Counted from the stretch's first letter, positions 35,131-44,439 are shown. The stretch: 64,000 nt of DNA from Saccharothrix luteola (GCF_020859565.1 NZ_JAJHUO010000009.1:1-64000), one strand, 5' to 3'. Numbers and translations are program-made. Notes: generated by a model from the letters alone, not told the origin.

Positions 35131-35859
35131 TCAGGAATGCCCTGTAGGTTCGGTAGTTCCCCTTCCGCGGTGACCAGCCGCTGCCGACCACCGAGTGTCG
35201 GGGTTGCGTGTGGGCAGCCCCGACACCCGCCATCGCGGTCCAGGGAAACCACCTGCACGAACAAGCCCAAGCACACCACGAACTCGCTCGGATACTCGTC
35301 GACGACGATCCCGGGATGGCCCGCAAGTACCAGCGGGCGGCAGCGGAGATCTCCGACCGGCTCGCCCTGGATCGCCCCAAGTCTTTGCCGCATCTACGCC
35401 CAGCCGGTTGGTGATCCCGTCGGCGGCCTGTCGCGGACGGTCCTTGATGACGAGCCAGACGGCGTACTCCTCGGTGGTGACGCCGAGGATCACGATGCCG
35501 TCGGCGGAGGCGGTGACGAATTCAGGCTCGTTGGGGTTGGTGGTGAGGTGGCGGGCGAGGTGGGTGTGGCCGGTGAGCCGGACGGCGGTCCACGGTGCGG
35601 TGAACGCGCCAGGGCCTGGAGGGCTGATCAGGAAGGCGTCGTCGTCGGCCAGCACGCCGTGTCGCAGAGCCAGTTCACGCCATTCGGCGTCGACTCGGTC
35701 GTCCGCGGCGGCGGCGTCGTCGGGGATCTCGACCGTGGGGCGGGCGGTGCCGGAGATGACCCGGCGCCACGCTTCCGCCTCTAGGCGCTTTCCGGGTCGT
35801 AGCAGTGGTGCTTGCCGTCGACCTGACCGTACCTCTCGAACTCCGAGCTGCCGCCCCAA
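35131..35859 (-). CDS. Hypothetical protein, possibly decayed
   Basis: 242 codons. The middle (about 40-165) looks like real protein: RVISGTARPTVEIPDDA, WRELALRHGVLADDDAFLI, EPEFVTASADGIVILGVTT, EEYAVWLVIKDRPRQAADGI. The last 75 codons turn Arg/Gly/Pro-rich, suggesting a frameshift near 35360, and the first 35 lack a convincing start. No family recognised. It overlaps at its 5' end with the C-terminus of another fragment on the same strand. Confidence 0.35.
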   Translation of the reverse strand: MGRQLGVREVRSGRRQAPLLRPGKRLEAEAWRRVISGTARPTVEIPDDAAAADDRVDAEWRELALRHGVLADDDAFLISPPGPGAFTAPWTAVRLTGHTHLARHLTTNPNEPEFVTASADGIVILGVTTEEYAVWLVIKDRPRQAADGITNRLGVDAAKTWGDPGRAGRRSPLPPAGTCGPSRDRRRRVSERVRGVLGLVRAGGFPGPRWRVSGLPTRNPDTRWSAAAGHRGRGTTEPTGHS

Positions 35860-35898
35860 CCGAAGTCGTCGGCCGCCTCGGGTGTGCGAGCAGGCGCT
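35781..35898 (-). pseudogene. C-terminal scrap of an unknown gene
   Basis: The frame ending at 35781 finishes with FGWGGSSEFERYGQVDGKHH and a few more residues, a protein-like C-terminus (Gly-Ser loop, aromatic residues) that joins noise upstream. No family is recognised. Confidence 0.3.
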
Positions 35899-36102
35899 GC
35901 CGACGCACTCCGGCGGCTGATCGCCGATAAGGCCGGCTTCCCCGACAAGTTGATGCAGTCGGCTGAGCCGTTGGGCGCCAAGGTGGTGACCCAGGACAGG
36001 GGAAGGCAGGTGGACGGCGGTTTCGGCACGCTTGCGATCCAGGTCGATCGACGGGTGAGCTCTCCCGAAGAGATCCTCCGCATCATCACACCGGCCAAGT
36101 GA
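35884..36102 (+). pseudogene. C-terminal remnant of an unknown gene preceding a DUF3027-like fragment
   Basis: 72 codons: ALRRLIADKAGFPDKLMQSA, then VVTQDRGRQVDGGFGTLAIQ, then VSSPEEILRIITPAK and stop. The composition is that of a real domain end, but no start or N-terminus exists. Its TGA overlaps the ATG of the next fragment (TGATG), the overlap of a former operon. Confidence 0.4.
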
Positions 36103-36493
36103 TGGATGAATTCGACCACGTGACCCGCAGTGAAGTGGAACTCGCCTCGATCCACGACCGGTGGATCCGCGACCGAAACCGAGGGCGGGACGACCAGGAG
36201 TACGGGGAGTACCAGGAGTCTTGGGTCGAGGAGCAGTGCGGTGGTTGTCGGTTCTGGATCTTCGAGTTCTGGACCGGGCCGATGGAGTTCACCTACGCCG
36301 ACTACCCCCGGATCACCGCCCCGATGCTGATGCTCGTCGGCGACCGGGACCCGAGCTGCTCGCTGACCGACGCGGCGGAGCTCTACCACGCGTTGCCGCG
36401 GGGGAGCTCGGGATCGTTCCCGGCGCCTGTCACGAGGTGACGAGCCTGGGCTGCGAGATGATGCTCGACTTCCTGCGGCGCCACGATTCGTAG
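36102..36493 (+). pseudogene. Chimeric fragment: DUF3027-like start joined to an alpha/beta-hydrolase C-terminus
   Basis: From ATG 36102 the reading VELASIHDRWIRDRNRGRDD, EYGEYQESWVEEQCGGCRFW matches what I know of DUF3027-like proteins. After FWI the reading changes to FTYADYPRITAPMLMLVGDR and AAELYHALPRG, the C-terminal part of an alpha/beta hydrolase with its GDRD acid. Around 36400 the hydrolase continues one frame over (ELGIVPGACHEVTSLGCEMM, DFLRRHDS, with the catalytic-type His) to 36493. So there is a deletion junction near 36272 and a frameshift near 36405. Confidence 0.55.
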
Positions 36494-36526
36494 TGAACGA
36501 GCGGGCCGGCGTGATGCCACGCCGAC

Positions 36527-36564
36527 GGCAGCGCTGGTTCCCCCCCTCGAGAACCAGCGCTGCC
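36527..36564. terminator. Perfect 14-bp hairpin
   Basis: GGCAGCGCTGGTTC (36527-36540) pairs with GAACCAGCGCTGCC (36551-36564) around a C-rich 10-nt loop. Probably a terminator of the lost hydrolase gene. No gene is seen from here to 36834. Confidence 0.65.
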
Positions 36565-36834
36565 CTCAGTCGGTCGGCACGCGGCGACGAGTGCCTCGAC
36601 GAACCAGCGAGACCATCGGCAACGGCGTGGCTCAGGATCCTGGGTTTCGGTTCAGGCCGAGCCCTTGTTGCCGGACCGCCGGCGTTGGGTGTCGAGAAGG
36701 GCGGACGGCGTGCGCCGGTGCCGGTGTCGTTACAGCTCACAGGCCAACGCGGCGTGGTCAGGATGGGCGGAGCCGCACTGACCTGCTTCGAACAACTCGC
36801 CGACGGCTTCGTGGTACCACTCGTTCGGTCAGGC

Positions 36835-37359
36835 CTACGGGTTGCAGGCGTACCAGATCCCCGTCCAGTCGGTGGCAGGGGTGTAGGTCTGGCACCAGTA
36901 GGGACGAGCTGCCCCGTAGATGACGACTTTGATCGTCCGTCGCGTGTCGGCGGGGTCGGAGCTGAAGACCTCTTCGATGCCCCAGGTGTCGTCCGCGTGA
37001 CCGTTGCCGGGCAGTCGCTTCCAGCCACCCGAGCCCTGCCAGGCGTGCCAGATCGTGCGGTCGGTGGCGATGCCGAAGCACTCGTTGTTGTTGGAGGTGA
37101 CCCAGTCGACGACGATGACGTCCGAACCGACCAGGAACGTGCCGTAGTAGCCGTAGCAGCTGACCCTGCCGTTGGCGGGCACCGGGGTCACCGCGATGAT
37201 CCCGCTGGCTCCAACTGATTGGGTCGACGCGGACGCCCGCTCGACATCGCCGGCCGCGCCCGCCACTGGCGACGTGATCAGTGAAGCCGCCATGGTGAGC
37301 GCGATCCAGGCGGCCGCCATCCCCTGCCGCAGTGTTCGTCGTGTGAACCTCATCAGCAT
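36835..37359 (-). CDS. Small secreted protein of unknown function
   Basis: 174 residues from ATG 37359, preceded by GAGGGGAC; the upstream in-frame ATG 37434 has no such site. Basic N-terminus RFTRRTLRQG, hydrophobic core (AAAWIALTMAASLI) and an AGAAG cleavage-like region near 37 give a signal peptide. The mature domain of about 130 residues has four cysteines (VSCYGYY, NNECFGIA, YWCQTY, WYACNP) and repeated tryptophans, suggesting a disulfide-stabilised beta-rich extracellular domain. No known family recognised. The upstream 37360-37635 region must hold its promoter and that of the divergent regulator. Confidence 0.7.
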   Translation of the reverse strand: MLMRFTRRTLRQGMAAAWIALTMAASLITSPVAGAAGDVERASASTQSVGASGIIAVTPVPANGRVSCYGYYGTFLVGSDVIVVDWVTSNNNECFGIATDRTIWHAWQGSGGWKRLPGNGHADDTWGIEEVFSSDPADTRRTIKVVIYGAARPYWCQTYTPATDWTGIWYACNP

Positions 37360-37635
37360 GTCCCCTCTCGTCAAGCTTCCGGCTGTACCCGACTGCCACG
37401 AAGACCGCCCCGCACAGGCATGAGGTTGCGCCATCGGCGCGACGGGTGCTGCGAGCGCTGCGGTAAGCCCTTACGGCGGCCGGGACGCCCTTGCTGGTGT
37501 TCCGCCACGTGACGCTCCGTTATTCCTCATCCGGTGGCGATTCGGTGAATGTGATCACTCAACCCCGAGAGCCCCACGCACTGGAAAGCATTCGAACCAG
37601 CTCGAATCCACCGCGGAGGCTGCTACCGTCGCGCG

Positions 37636-38640
37636 GTGCTAACGCTGCGTGCAGACGCCGACACCGTGGCCAGGACCCGCTTGTCGCCCTCCCCGGCATC
37701 GGAGTCCATGACGTGGCTGAAGCTCACCGCCGCGTCGGGACGGCACCCGGTGTTCGGGGATCCCGGACCACTCGCCCGCGCGTCTCTCGCCCATCCGGAC
37801 GTCGCACTCCTCGCGGACCTGTTGCCGCGCAACGGCGACACGTACGCGCCCGACCTGCTCACACCGCAGCCGGGAACGGACGCGCAGGGCCGTGACCTGC
37901 TCGACGAGCAGGTCGCGCAGATCGAGGCGGCGGCGCAGGAGGACCTCGAAACCCAGGTCTTCACCTACACCCGGACCCACTGGAGCAGGCCGCTGCGGGC
38001 GGAGACCCGGCGGATCGCCGAGTCGGGGCGGATGCAGCGACATCTCGCCAACGGTCTCGCCCGGTTCTGGCGGGACACCCTCTCGGACGGCTGGCCCGAA
38101 CTGCGCTCGATCATCGACCAGGACATCGCCCACCGCGCGAGGACCATCGCCACCCACGGCGTCGGTCGGACGCTCGGAGCTCTGCACCCCAACCTGGATT
38201 GGGCCGGCGACGCGGTCACGCTCGTCACGTCGTGGGACGGCGAGATCGATGTCACCGGCCGGGATCTGGTCCTCGCGCCCAGCGTGCTCGGCCGGCCCGA
38301 CGTCGTCATCCAGGTCGATACTCCCGGGCAGTTCGTGCTCTACTACCCCGCCCAGCGGGTCGGAGCCAGTCGGGACCGCGAGTCGGGAAGCATCGCGCAG
38401 GTGGTCGGCAACGCCCGGGCGGCCCTGCTGGCGGACCTCGAGACGGCCCGGTCCACAACAGAACTCGCCACCCGGATGGGGTACACCCCCGGCACCGTCT
38501 CCTACCACCTCAACGCCCTGCACCGCGCACGCCTCGTCACCAAGGTCAGGGACGGGCGCTACGTGCTGTACCAGCGGACCGAACACGCGGCACGTCTGCT
38601 GGAAGAGGACCGCGACTGGTACTCCGGCCGCACCTCGTGA
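37636..38640 (+). CDS. ArsR-type winged-helix transcriptional regulator
   Basis: 334 residues from GTG 37636. The N-terminal 240 residues form a ligand-binding-like region common in long actinobacterial ArsR proteins (LARFWRDTLSDGWPELRSII, APSVLGRPDVVIQVD). The C-terminal 80 residues are the winged helix: NARAALLADLETARSTTELA, TPGTVSYHLNALHRARLVTK and the wing DGRYVLYQRT. No metal-binding cysteines are evident, so it probably senses something else. No operon partner is present; it may be autoregulated or act on the divergent secreted-protein gene 276 bp upstream. Confidence 0.82.
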   Translation: MLTLRADADTVARTRLSPSPASESMTWLKLTAASGRHPVFGDPGPLARASLAHPDVALLADLLPRNGDTYAPDLLTPQPGTDAQGRDLLDEQVAQIEAAAQEDLETQVFTYTRTHWSRPLRAETRRIAESGRMQRHLANGLARFWRDTLSDGWPELRSIIDQDIAHRARTIATHGVGRTLGALHPNLDWAGDAVTLVTSWDGEIDVTGRDLVLAPSVLGRPDVVIQVDTPGQFVLYYPAQRVGASRDRESGSIAQVVGNARAALLADLETARSTTELATRMGYTPGTVSYHLNALHRARLVTKVRDGRYVLYQRTEHAARLLEEDRDWYSGRTS

Positions 38641-38848
38641 TCTTGTTCTCGTAGCTTGTCGTCGCGGAACGCCAGGGAAGGTGTCGCGCTGCCGGGTGGT
38701 GACAAGGACGCGCGGGGCGTGCAGGATCTGACGAGTGAGGCCGGCGACCGGCACGGGTGCCACACCTGTGATGCGAAGACACCCGGCACCAAGGCGCAGC
38801 CCGGGCGGCCGCGGGGCGGAGTCGTGACGCGGATCAACCGGGGAAACC

Positions 38849-39256
38849 ATGACTTTCCGATCGAGCCCTGACGAGTCGCTCATTGGGCGGGCGACGTTCT
38901 TCGTGCACCACGGGCTAATCATGATCGAAGACCCCGAGAGCGCGTTCCACCACGACGACTGGGATCCGGCCGTCGAGGACGTGAGCGCCGGTCCGGATTC
39001 CGTCTACCTCTCGGTGCAGCCGGCCGTGGACGGGCCGGTCGAGATCGGGATCTTCAGGTCTGAGGCGGGTCTCGTGGACGGCGTCGCCTATTTCGACGGC
39101 GATCTCGTCACGAGCTCCGGCATGTTCGTCATCCATGATGCCAACGACGTGATGCGCTTCACCGTCGGCGCGCCAAGGGGTCGGGTGAGGGTCAAGGTGC
39201 ACGTGGATCAGCTCGGACTCGCCAGTCGGATGAGCGTGGCGTTCGTCCTCGAATAG
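38849..39256 (+). CDS. Small cytoplasmic protein of unknown function
   Basis: 135 residues from ATG 38849. Acidic, strand-rich sequence (GRATFFVHHGLIMIED, SVYLSVQPAVDGPVEIGIFR, VAYFDGDLVTSSGMFVIHD, RVRVKVHVDQLGL) looks like a small beta-sandwich. No signal peptide, membrane segment or known motif. It lies 52 nt ahead of the first TIR-STAND gene in the same direction and could be its co-expressed partner, such as a ligand-binding or regulatory subunit, but this is inference from position alone. Confidence 0.6.
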   Translation: MTFRSSPDESLIGRATFFVHHGLIMIEDPESAFHHDDWDPAVEDVSAGPDSVYLSVQPAVDGPVEIGIFRSEAGLVDGVAYFDGDLVTSSGMFVIHDANDVMRFTVGAPRGRVRVKVHVDQLGLASRMSVAFVLE

Positions 39257-39308
39257 CCGGAACTCCGCGCTCGCGATCCACTAGCATCACAAGGGGGTGG
39301 GAGCAGCG

Positions 39309-42167
39309 GTGGCCGTTGGTGCAGAGGTCTTCCTCAGCTACACGTGGTCGGACCTCGCGCTCGCGCGACAGGTCCAGTCGGCGCTCGAAGGCGCCGGTAT
39401 CACGGTCTTCCGCGACGTGGACATCGGCACCTTCGACCCGATCACCCAGAGGCTCGCCGACGCGCTCGACCACGCCAAGCTGATGCTCGCGGTGTACTCC
39501 AGGCGTTACCCGACCCGCTACGCCTGCCAGTGGGAGTTGACGAGGGCCTTCCTGGCCGGGCAACGCGCGGGTGACCCCCGCGACCGGGTGCTCGTCGTCA
39601 ACCCCGAGCCGGACGAGTCCCACATCGAACCGCTGGAACTGGAGGACGCCGGGTACCTGTCGGCGCCGGGCGGGAGGCTCGACGCCGCTGCGCTCGTGGC
39701 CCGGGTCAAGGCCAAGCTGGCGGCCGGCGACGGACCGATCGGGGCGTCGCGCTCGACCCGGCGGCCGCACCTGCCCGAACGCGTGTTGCGGAACAGGCGG
39801 TTCGTCGGGCGTCACCGGGAGATGTGGCGTGCCCACAGCGAATTGCGCGCCGGTCACGCGCGAGCCGTTCGAAGGCCCGTGGCGTCACGCGTGGCCGTGG
39901 TGCGGGGCTTCACCGGCACCGGCAAGACCTGGTTGGCCGAGCAGTACGCGTTCCTGTTCCAGGACGCCTACCCGGGCGGGGTCTTCTGGGCGGACCTGTC
40001 CGGCGCGGCGCGCGCCGAGGACGCGGTGTCCCTGTTCGGCACGCAGCTCAAGGAGGTGGCGGTCCACGACCTGCGGCTCGACGTCGAGGGAGTCGAAGCG
40101 GCGCGCCTGCGGCCTCTGGTGGCGCGCCACCTCACCGACGAGGGGGAGGACGTGCTGTGGATCGTCGACGACCTCCCTCCCGGCATGACCGGTGAGGTCT
40201 TCGAGGAGCTCGTCGTCGGCTCACCCCGGGTGCACGTCCTGGCCACGTCACGGGAGTCCGTCGAGGGTTGGGGTGGTCCGGTCGTGGAGATGGCCGGGCT
40301 GAGCGAGCTGGAAGCGCAGGAGCTGTTCGACTACGACTGGATCGACCTCTCGCCGGCGGACCGCGAGGCGGTGTCCCGATTGGTCGTGCGGTGCGGCGGG
40401 CACCCCCTCGTGCTCGCGACCACCTCGGGTTCGTTGCGCAACAGCCAAGGCGCCGGCGACGACCACGTGGCGGTCGCGCTCGACCGGGCGTCGGGAACCG
40501 TCGTGGACGCCCTGCGCCTGCGGATCGCGGAACTGCCGGCCGACGTCCTCGCCGTCCTGGCCACCGCGACCGTGCTGTCGGCGGCGCCGTTCACCAGGGA
40601 CCTGCTCGTGCGCGCGTTGATGAGCACGTTCGGCGCCGAGACCGAGTCGGTGGTGTCGCGTGCCCTGGACGTGCTGGACGACCGCAGCCTGATCCAGCGG
40701 CTCGACCGGGTGGGCCGGGTGGTGGGACCGCAGAGCTGGCAGGTCCACATGCTCGTGGTGGAGGCCGTGCGCCACGAGGTGCAGGTCGACGTGCTCGACG
40801 CGTGCAGGCGAACCGTCGCCGGTGTCCTGCTCGACGTCCTGGGCGACGCCGGGAACGAGGCACCGTACCGACACGCCAGGGAGTTGGCCCGTCTGGACGT
40901 GGTCCCGACCGACCTGCGAGTACGCCTCCTGCGCTCGGTGACCGGGTTCCACCGCGAGAGGGCCGACCCGCTGCCCGCCGACGACGCGGCCACCGCCCTG
41001 CTCGACGTCAAGCGGGCGGCGGGGCTCGACGGTGTCGACGACCTGCTCCTGGGCGCCCGGACCGCGCTGGAGGCCGGGCACTTCGACGTGGCGTACCACC
41101 GAGGCCTGCGGGCGTGCGAGCTGGCAGTCGCGGACGACAACTTCCGCGCCGAGTACCGGGCCCGCTTCCTCACCGCGCAGGCGTGCGACCACCTGGGCCG
41201 GTACGACCGGGCCGACGAGGTCTACCGGCACCACCCCCGGGCTCGGCGGGCCGCCGGCCCTCCCCGGTGGATGCCCGAGGACGAGCGCGCCGCGGTCGAG
41301 GTCGCGGAGGTCGTGAGCCTGCGAGTGCGCGGCGAGGTGGGCGAGGCGTTGGACCTCGCGACGGACCTCGTGTCGCGGCTGCCCAGCGGCACCCGCCACG
41401 ACCGGCTCGACGGCGCCTGGTCCAACGCGATGATCGAGTTGGCCCGACTGCAGCTCGCGGCCGGGGAGGTCCTCAAAGCCCGCAGGACGAGCGCGGAGCT
41501 CGTCGAGGTGTACCGGAAGGAGAAGGCGACGGAGCACGCCCGGTCACAGCTGGCGGTCGTGTTGCACGCCGAGGCTCAGCTGCACGTCGCCTTCCGGGAG
41601 ATGCCGAGCCGGAGGAAGGTGTGGGACCGGGCCGTCCGCGAGATCAGTGCGCTGCACGCGCAGAACGCGCACCGCTACGGCGACGACAACCCGCTGACCC
41701 TCCAATCCGCAGTGCTGGAGGCCAAGGCGCTGCTGGACAACTCCCGGATCGACGAAGCGCGCGAGCTGCTCGGGCGCTTGGAACCGCGGATCGTCCGGGT
41801 CCTGGGCGCCGACCACCCCTTGGCGCACCGTGCCCGCTTCCACGTGGGCTCGAGCTACCAGCTGAAAGGGGACATGCCGCCGGCGATCGCCGTGTACCGG
41901 GAACTCCTGCCCCGGCAGGTGGCCACGCTCGGGCGTCAGCACGTGGACAGCCTCGTCACCCGGCTCCAACTCGGGGTGTGCCTCACCGCCATGGGGGAGC
42001 CGGCCGAGGCACGACCGTTGATGGCGGAGGCGTTGAGCGGTCTGCGACGCCAGTTCGGCTGGGCGCACGAGCCGACCATGCAGGCGTACCTCGCGACGGC
42101 GTTCGGGATGTTGCCCGGACCCGCTCTGCGGACCCTCCACCGACTGGTGCGGCTGCTCGGGCCGTGA
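39309..42167 (+). CDS. TIR-STAND-TPR protein (bacterial NLR-like), paralogue 1
   Basis: 952 residues from GTG 39309, with GGGAG upstream; GTG 39297 is an alternative adding four residues. TIR domain about 7-140: EVFLSYTWSDLALARQV, ITVFRDVDIG, MLAVYSRRYPTRYACQWELT, where E76 matches the position of the catalytic Glu of NAD-cleaving TIRs. A STAND ATPase follows: P-loop GFTGTGKT (200-207), VLWIVDDLP, RVHVLATSR and CGGHPLVLA, then a winged-helix-like region and TPR-type repeats over the last 400 residues (DDNPLTLQSAVLEAKALLDN). Expected behaviour: ligand sensing by the repeats, oligomerisation, then TIR NADase activity killing or arresting an infected cell. The second copy is at 44669. Confidence 0.88.
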   Translation: MAVGAEVFLSYTWSDLALARQVQSALEGAGITVFRDVDIGTFDPITQRLADALDHAKLMLAVYSRRYPTRYACQWELTRAFLAGQRAGDPRDRVLVVNPEPDESHIEPLELEDAGYLSAPGGRLDAAALVARVKAKLAAGDGPIGASRSTRRPHLPERVLRNRRFVGRHREMWRAHSELRAGHARAVRRPVASRVAVVRGFTGTGKTWLAEQYAFLFQDAYPGGVFWADLSGAARAEDAVSLFGTQLKEVAVHDLRLDVEGVEAARLRPLVARHLTDEGEDVLWIVDDLPPGMTGEVFEELVVGSPRVHVLATSRESVEGWGGPVVEMAGLSELEAQELFDYDWIDLSPADREAVSRLVVRCGGHPLVLATTSGSLRNSQGAGDDHVAVALDRASGTVVDALRLRIAELPADVLAVLATATVLSAAPFTRDLLVRALMSTFGAETESVVSRALDVLDDRSLIQRLDRVGRVVGPQSWQVHMLVVEAVRHEVQVDVLDACRRTVAGVLLDVLGDAGNEAPYRHARELARLDVVPTDLRVRLLRSVTGFHRERADPLPADDAATALLDVKRAAGLDGVDDLLLGARTALEAGHFDVAYHRGLRACELAVADDNFRAEYRARFLTAQACDHLGRYDRADEVYRHHPRARRAAGPPRWMPEDERAAVEVAEVVSLRVRGEVGEALDLATDLVSRLPSGTRHDRLDGAWSNAMIELARLQLAAGEVLKARRTSAELVEVYRKEKATEHARSQLAVVLHAEAQLHVAFREMPSRRKVWDRAVREISALHAQNAHRYGDDNPLTLQSAVLEAKALLDNSRIDEARELLGRLEPRIVRVLGADHPLAHRARFHVGSSYQLKGDMPPAIAVYRELLPRQVATLGRQHVDSLVTRLQLGVCLTAMGEPAEARPLMAEALSGLRRQFGWAHEPTMQAYLATAFGMLPGPALRTLHRLVRLLGP

Positions 42168-42327
42168 CGGTCGCGTCGACGGCCACCCACCGGACCGTGA
42201 CCTGACGGTTCAACGACAGTTCCCGGACAGTCGACGGCGTTCGGCTTCGAGGTCGCACCGCGTTGCTAGGGTCGATCGGACGAGCGCCGGGTCGAAGATC
42301 GTGCGCCGAGGGACCGGGAGAGTGGTT

Positions 42328-42939
42328 GTGACAGGTCGGCAGCCCTCCGTTTTCGTGTGCTACACGCATGATTCGCCGCACCACAAGCGGCAGGTGCTCG
42401 ACTTCGGCACCTTCCTGGAGTCCGCGGGCGTCGACGTGTGCCTCGACCAGGGGCAGCCACCGGTGCGGCAGGACTGGTACCGGTGGGCGCTGGAGAAGAT
42501 CCCGGAAGCCGACTTCGTCCTCGCCATCGCGTCACCGGACTTCCGCCGGGCCGCGGACGGCCGCGTGCCCGCGGAGCGCAACCGCGGCGCGCAGGCGGAG
42601 GCCACGGTGCTGCGCGAACTCCTGCAACAAGACCGTCCGATGTGGACGCGGCGGATCCTGCCGGTCGTCCTGCCCGGTCGCGCGGTCGACGAGATCCCGC
42701 TGTTCCTGCAACCCCGCACCGCGGATCACTACGTGGTCGACAGCTTCACCGAAGAGGGCGCGGAGTCGCTGCTGGCGACGCTACGCGGCGGGCCGGCGGG
42801 GCGGTCGCCCGCCGGCCGGCCCGCGCCGGCGGCTCCGCGACCGCAGCCGCCGTCGGGCAACGTGCAGAACGTCGTGTCCAACGGCAGCGGCGCGGTGTTC
42901 GCCAACCAAGGCGGGGAGCAGACGATCCACTACCGGTGA
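42328..42939 (+). CDS. SEFIR-domain protein with C-terminal prion-like FANQ motif
   Basis: 203 residues from GTG 42328 behind GGGAG (GTG 42301 possible). Residues 6-150 form a SEFIR domain, a TIR relative: SVFVCYTHDSPHHKRQVLDF, CLDQGQPPVRQDWYRWALEK, ADFVLAIASPDF and RRILPVVLPGR. A Pro/Arg/Ala-rich linker (155-177) leads to an Asn/Gly/Gln tail, NVQNVVSNGSGAVFANQGGE plus QTIHYR. The tail shares GxVFANQxGxQxI with the N-terminus of the convergent neighbouring protein. In bacterial amyloid-signalling pairs such short motifs are shared by an effector and its controller, so the tail is probably a recruitment motif. The two genes are only 12 nt apart, stop to stop. Confidence 0.85.
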   Translation: MTGRQPSVFVCYTHDSPHHKRQVLDFGTFLESAGVDVCLDQGQPPVRQDWYRWALEKIPEADFVLAIASPDFRRAADGRVPAERNRGAQAEATVLRELLQQDRPMWTRRILPVVLPGRAVDEIPLFLQPRTADHYVVDSFTEEGAESLLATLRGGPAGRSPAGRPAPAAPRPQPPSGNVQNVVSNGSGAVFANQGGEQTIHYR

Positions 42940-42951
42940 CGGCGGCGACCC

Positions 42952-44439
42952 TCACGTGGAGCTGTGCCTGGCGCGCACCATCTTCTTGATGATGTCGAGC
43001 GCCGGACCGTTGTTCGTCCACGCGATCTCGTCGGTGCCGTCGGTCGAGTTGCCGAAGCCGGTGCTCATCTCGAACTTCTCCCCGCTGATGATCGACAGCG
43101 AGAAGGTCTGGGCGAACGAGAGGTCGGCGTACTTCCGGTCGTCCACGGCTTCCTCCCCGCTCTCGGCGATCAGCTCGTCGATCGACTTGAACAGCTCGAC
43201 GACGTGGGGCGGCACCGGGATGCGGTTGGACGTCACGCCGACGATGTCGCGGTAGTGCCGCTCGGTGACCTCCTCGTAGATCGGCTCGCCGGTGTGGAAG
43301 TCGATCAGGCAGCGGTAGACGCTCAGCAGGTCGTTGGTCAGGAACAGCGTGAGCACGTCGTAGTGGTCCGCCCGCAGCCTCTTGTCGTCGCCGCGGATGA
43401 TCCGCATGGGCAACGCCTGCCTCATCTCACCGGTGGGCAGGCCGACGACGGTCTGCACGGGGTAGACGAGGTCCCCGCCGTCCTTCTTGAGTCGCGGGTT
43501 GAGGCGCACCTGATCGGCGGCCTTGTCGCGCAACGCCTCGACGTCCTCCTTGAGCCAGTCGTCCATCCGCGCGTCGGACGGCTTGGGCAGCGCCTCGGCG
43601 CGCCGCTTGAGGTAGCGGCGGTACTCGCCGTACTTCCGCCAGCCCCACCGACCGAGGAAGAACGCGGCGACGAGGAACAGCACGGTGCCGAAGTTCTGCA
43701 AGGCGAGGGCGACCACCACCAGGACCGCGGCGACACCCAGCGCGGTGGAGTGGACCGCGGGGCTGCGCTCCGCGGGCGTCGGGATGAAGTACTTGCGGAC
43801 CTGCTCACGGCGTTTCGGGTCGTGCTTGCGCGCGACCGGCCGGTCGACCTGTTCCACGGTGGGCCGCAGGCCGAACTCGGCGGCACGCGCCGCCAGCACC
43901 TGCCACGTCCGGCCGCGAACGTGCCCCACGTGGGTGAGCAGGGGCTCAAGGTCGGACGGGCCGAGCCCGTGGACGCTCTCGGCCATCACCTCGGCGGTCG
44001 GCGGCCGGGGCACCATGCCGTGCGCCGTGTAGTAGTCGTCCTTGACCAGCGCCCACAGCACGGTGGCCTGGTGCGTGATCACCGGGTCCGCGTAGCCGAT
44101 GGCTCGCTCGAGGTGGTTCTCCACCCGGTCGATCTCCTCGGGCACGCGGTCGCCCGGCGGCCTGCCGCCGAGCATCGCGAGCGCGGCGGAGAAGTGACCC
44201 AGCGCCAGGTCGTGCGCCGCGTCGGTGAGCCGTTCCGCCCCGGCCTTGCGGGCGTCGCTGAGGGACTCCTCGAACTCGGTGACGGCCTTGGCGTACATCC
44301 CGCCCTTCAGCGCCATCAGGCCGTTCTGGAGGTGGTCCTTCATCGAGTCGATGTAGATCGACTGCTGACCGTTCTGGTTCGCGAAGACGTAGCCACCTTG
44401 GTTGTTCTCGACGTGCTGGGACGAGCGTTCGTGGTCCAC
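42952..44439 (-). CDS. Membrane protein with N-terminal FANQ motif, helical repeats and unknown C-terminal domain
   Basis: 495 residues from GTG 44439, preceded by AGGTGG. The motif GGYVFANQNGQQSIYI is at residues 15-30, matching the tail of the SEFIR protein. Residues 35-130 look like TPR-type helices (HLQNGLMALKGGMYAKAVTE, AAHDLALGHFSAALAMLGG). Two closely spaced hydrophobic segments (about 230-262: ALGVAAVLVVVALALQ, VLFLVAAFFLG) probably form a membrane hairpin. The last 190 residues are a soluble domain of unknown type (LTLFLTNDLLSVYRCLIDFH, SFAQTFSLSIISGEKFEMST). Inference: membrane-anchored receptor or executor that engages the SEFIR protein through the shared motif. Divergent from the second TIR-STAND gene over 229 bp. 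Confidence 0.75.
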   Translation of the reverse strand: MDHERSSQHVENNQGGYVFANQNGQQSIYIDSMKDHLQNGLMALKGGMYAKAVTEFEESLSDARKAGAERLTDAAHDLALGHFSAALAMLGGRPPGDRVPEEIDRVENHLERAIGYADPVITHQATVLWALVKDDYYTAHGMVPRPPTAEVMAESVHGLGPSDLEPLLTHVGHVRGRTWQVLAARAAEFGLRPTVEQVDRPVARKHDPKRREQVRKYFIPTPAERSPAVHSTALGVAAVLVVVALALQNFGTVLFLVAAFFLGRWGWRKYGEYRRYLKRRAEALPKPSDARMDDWLKEDVEALRDKAADQVRLNPRLKKDGGDLVYPVQTVVGLPTGEMRQALPMRIIRGDDKRLRADHYDVLTLFLTNDLLSVYRCLIDFHTGEPIYEEVTERHYRDIVGVTSNRIPVPPHVVELFKSIDELIAESGEEAVDDRKYADLSFAQTFSLSIISGEKFEMSTGFGNSTDGTDEIAWTNNGPALDIIKKMVRARHSST

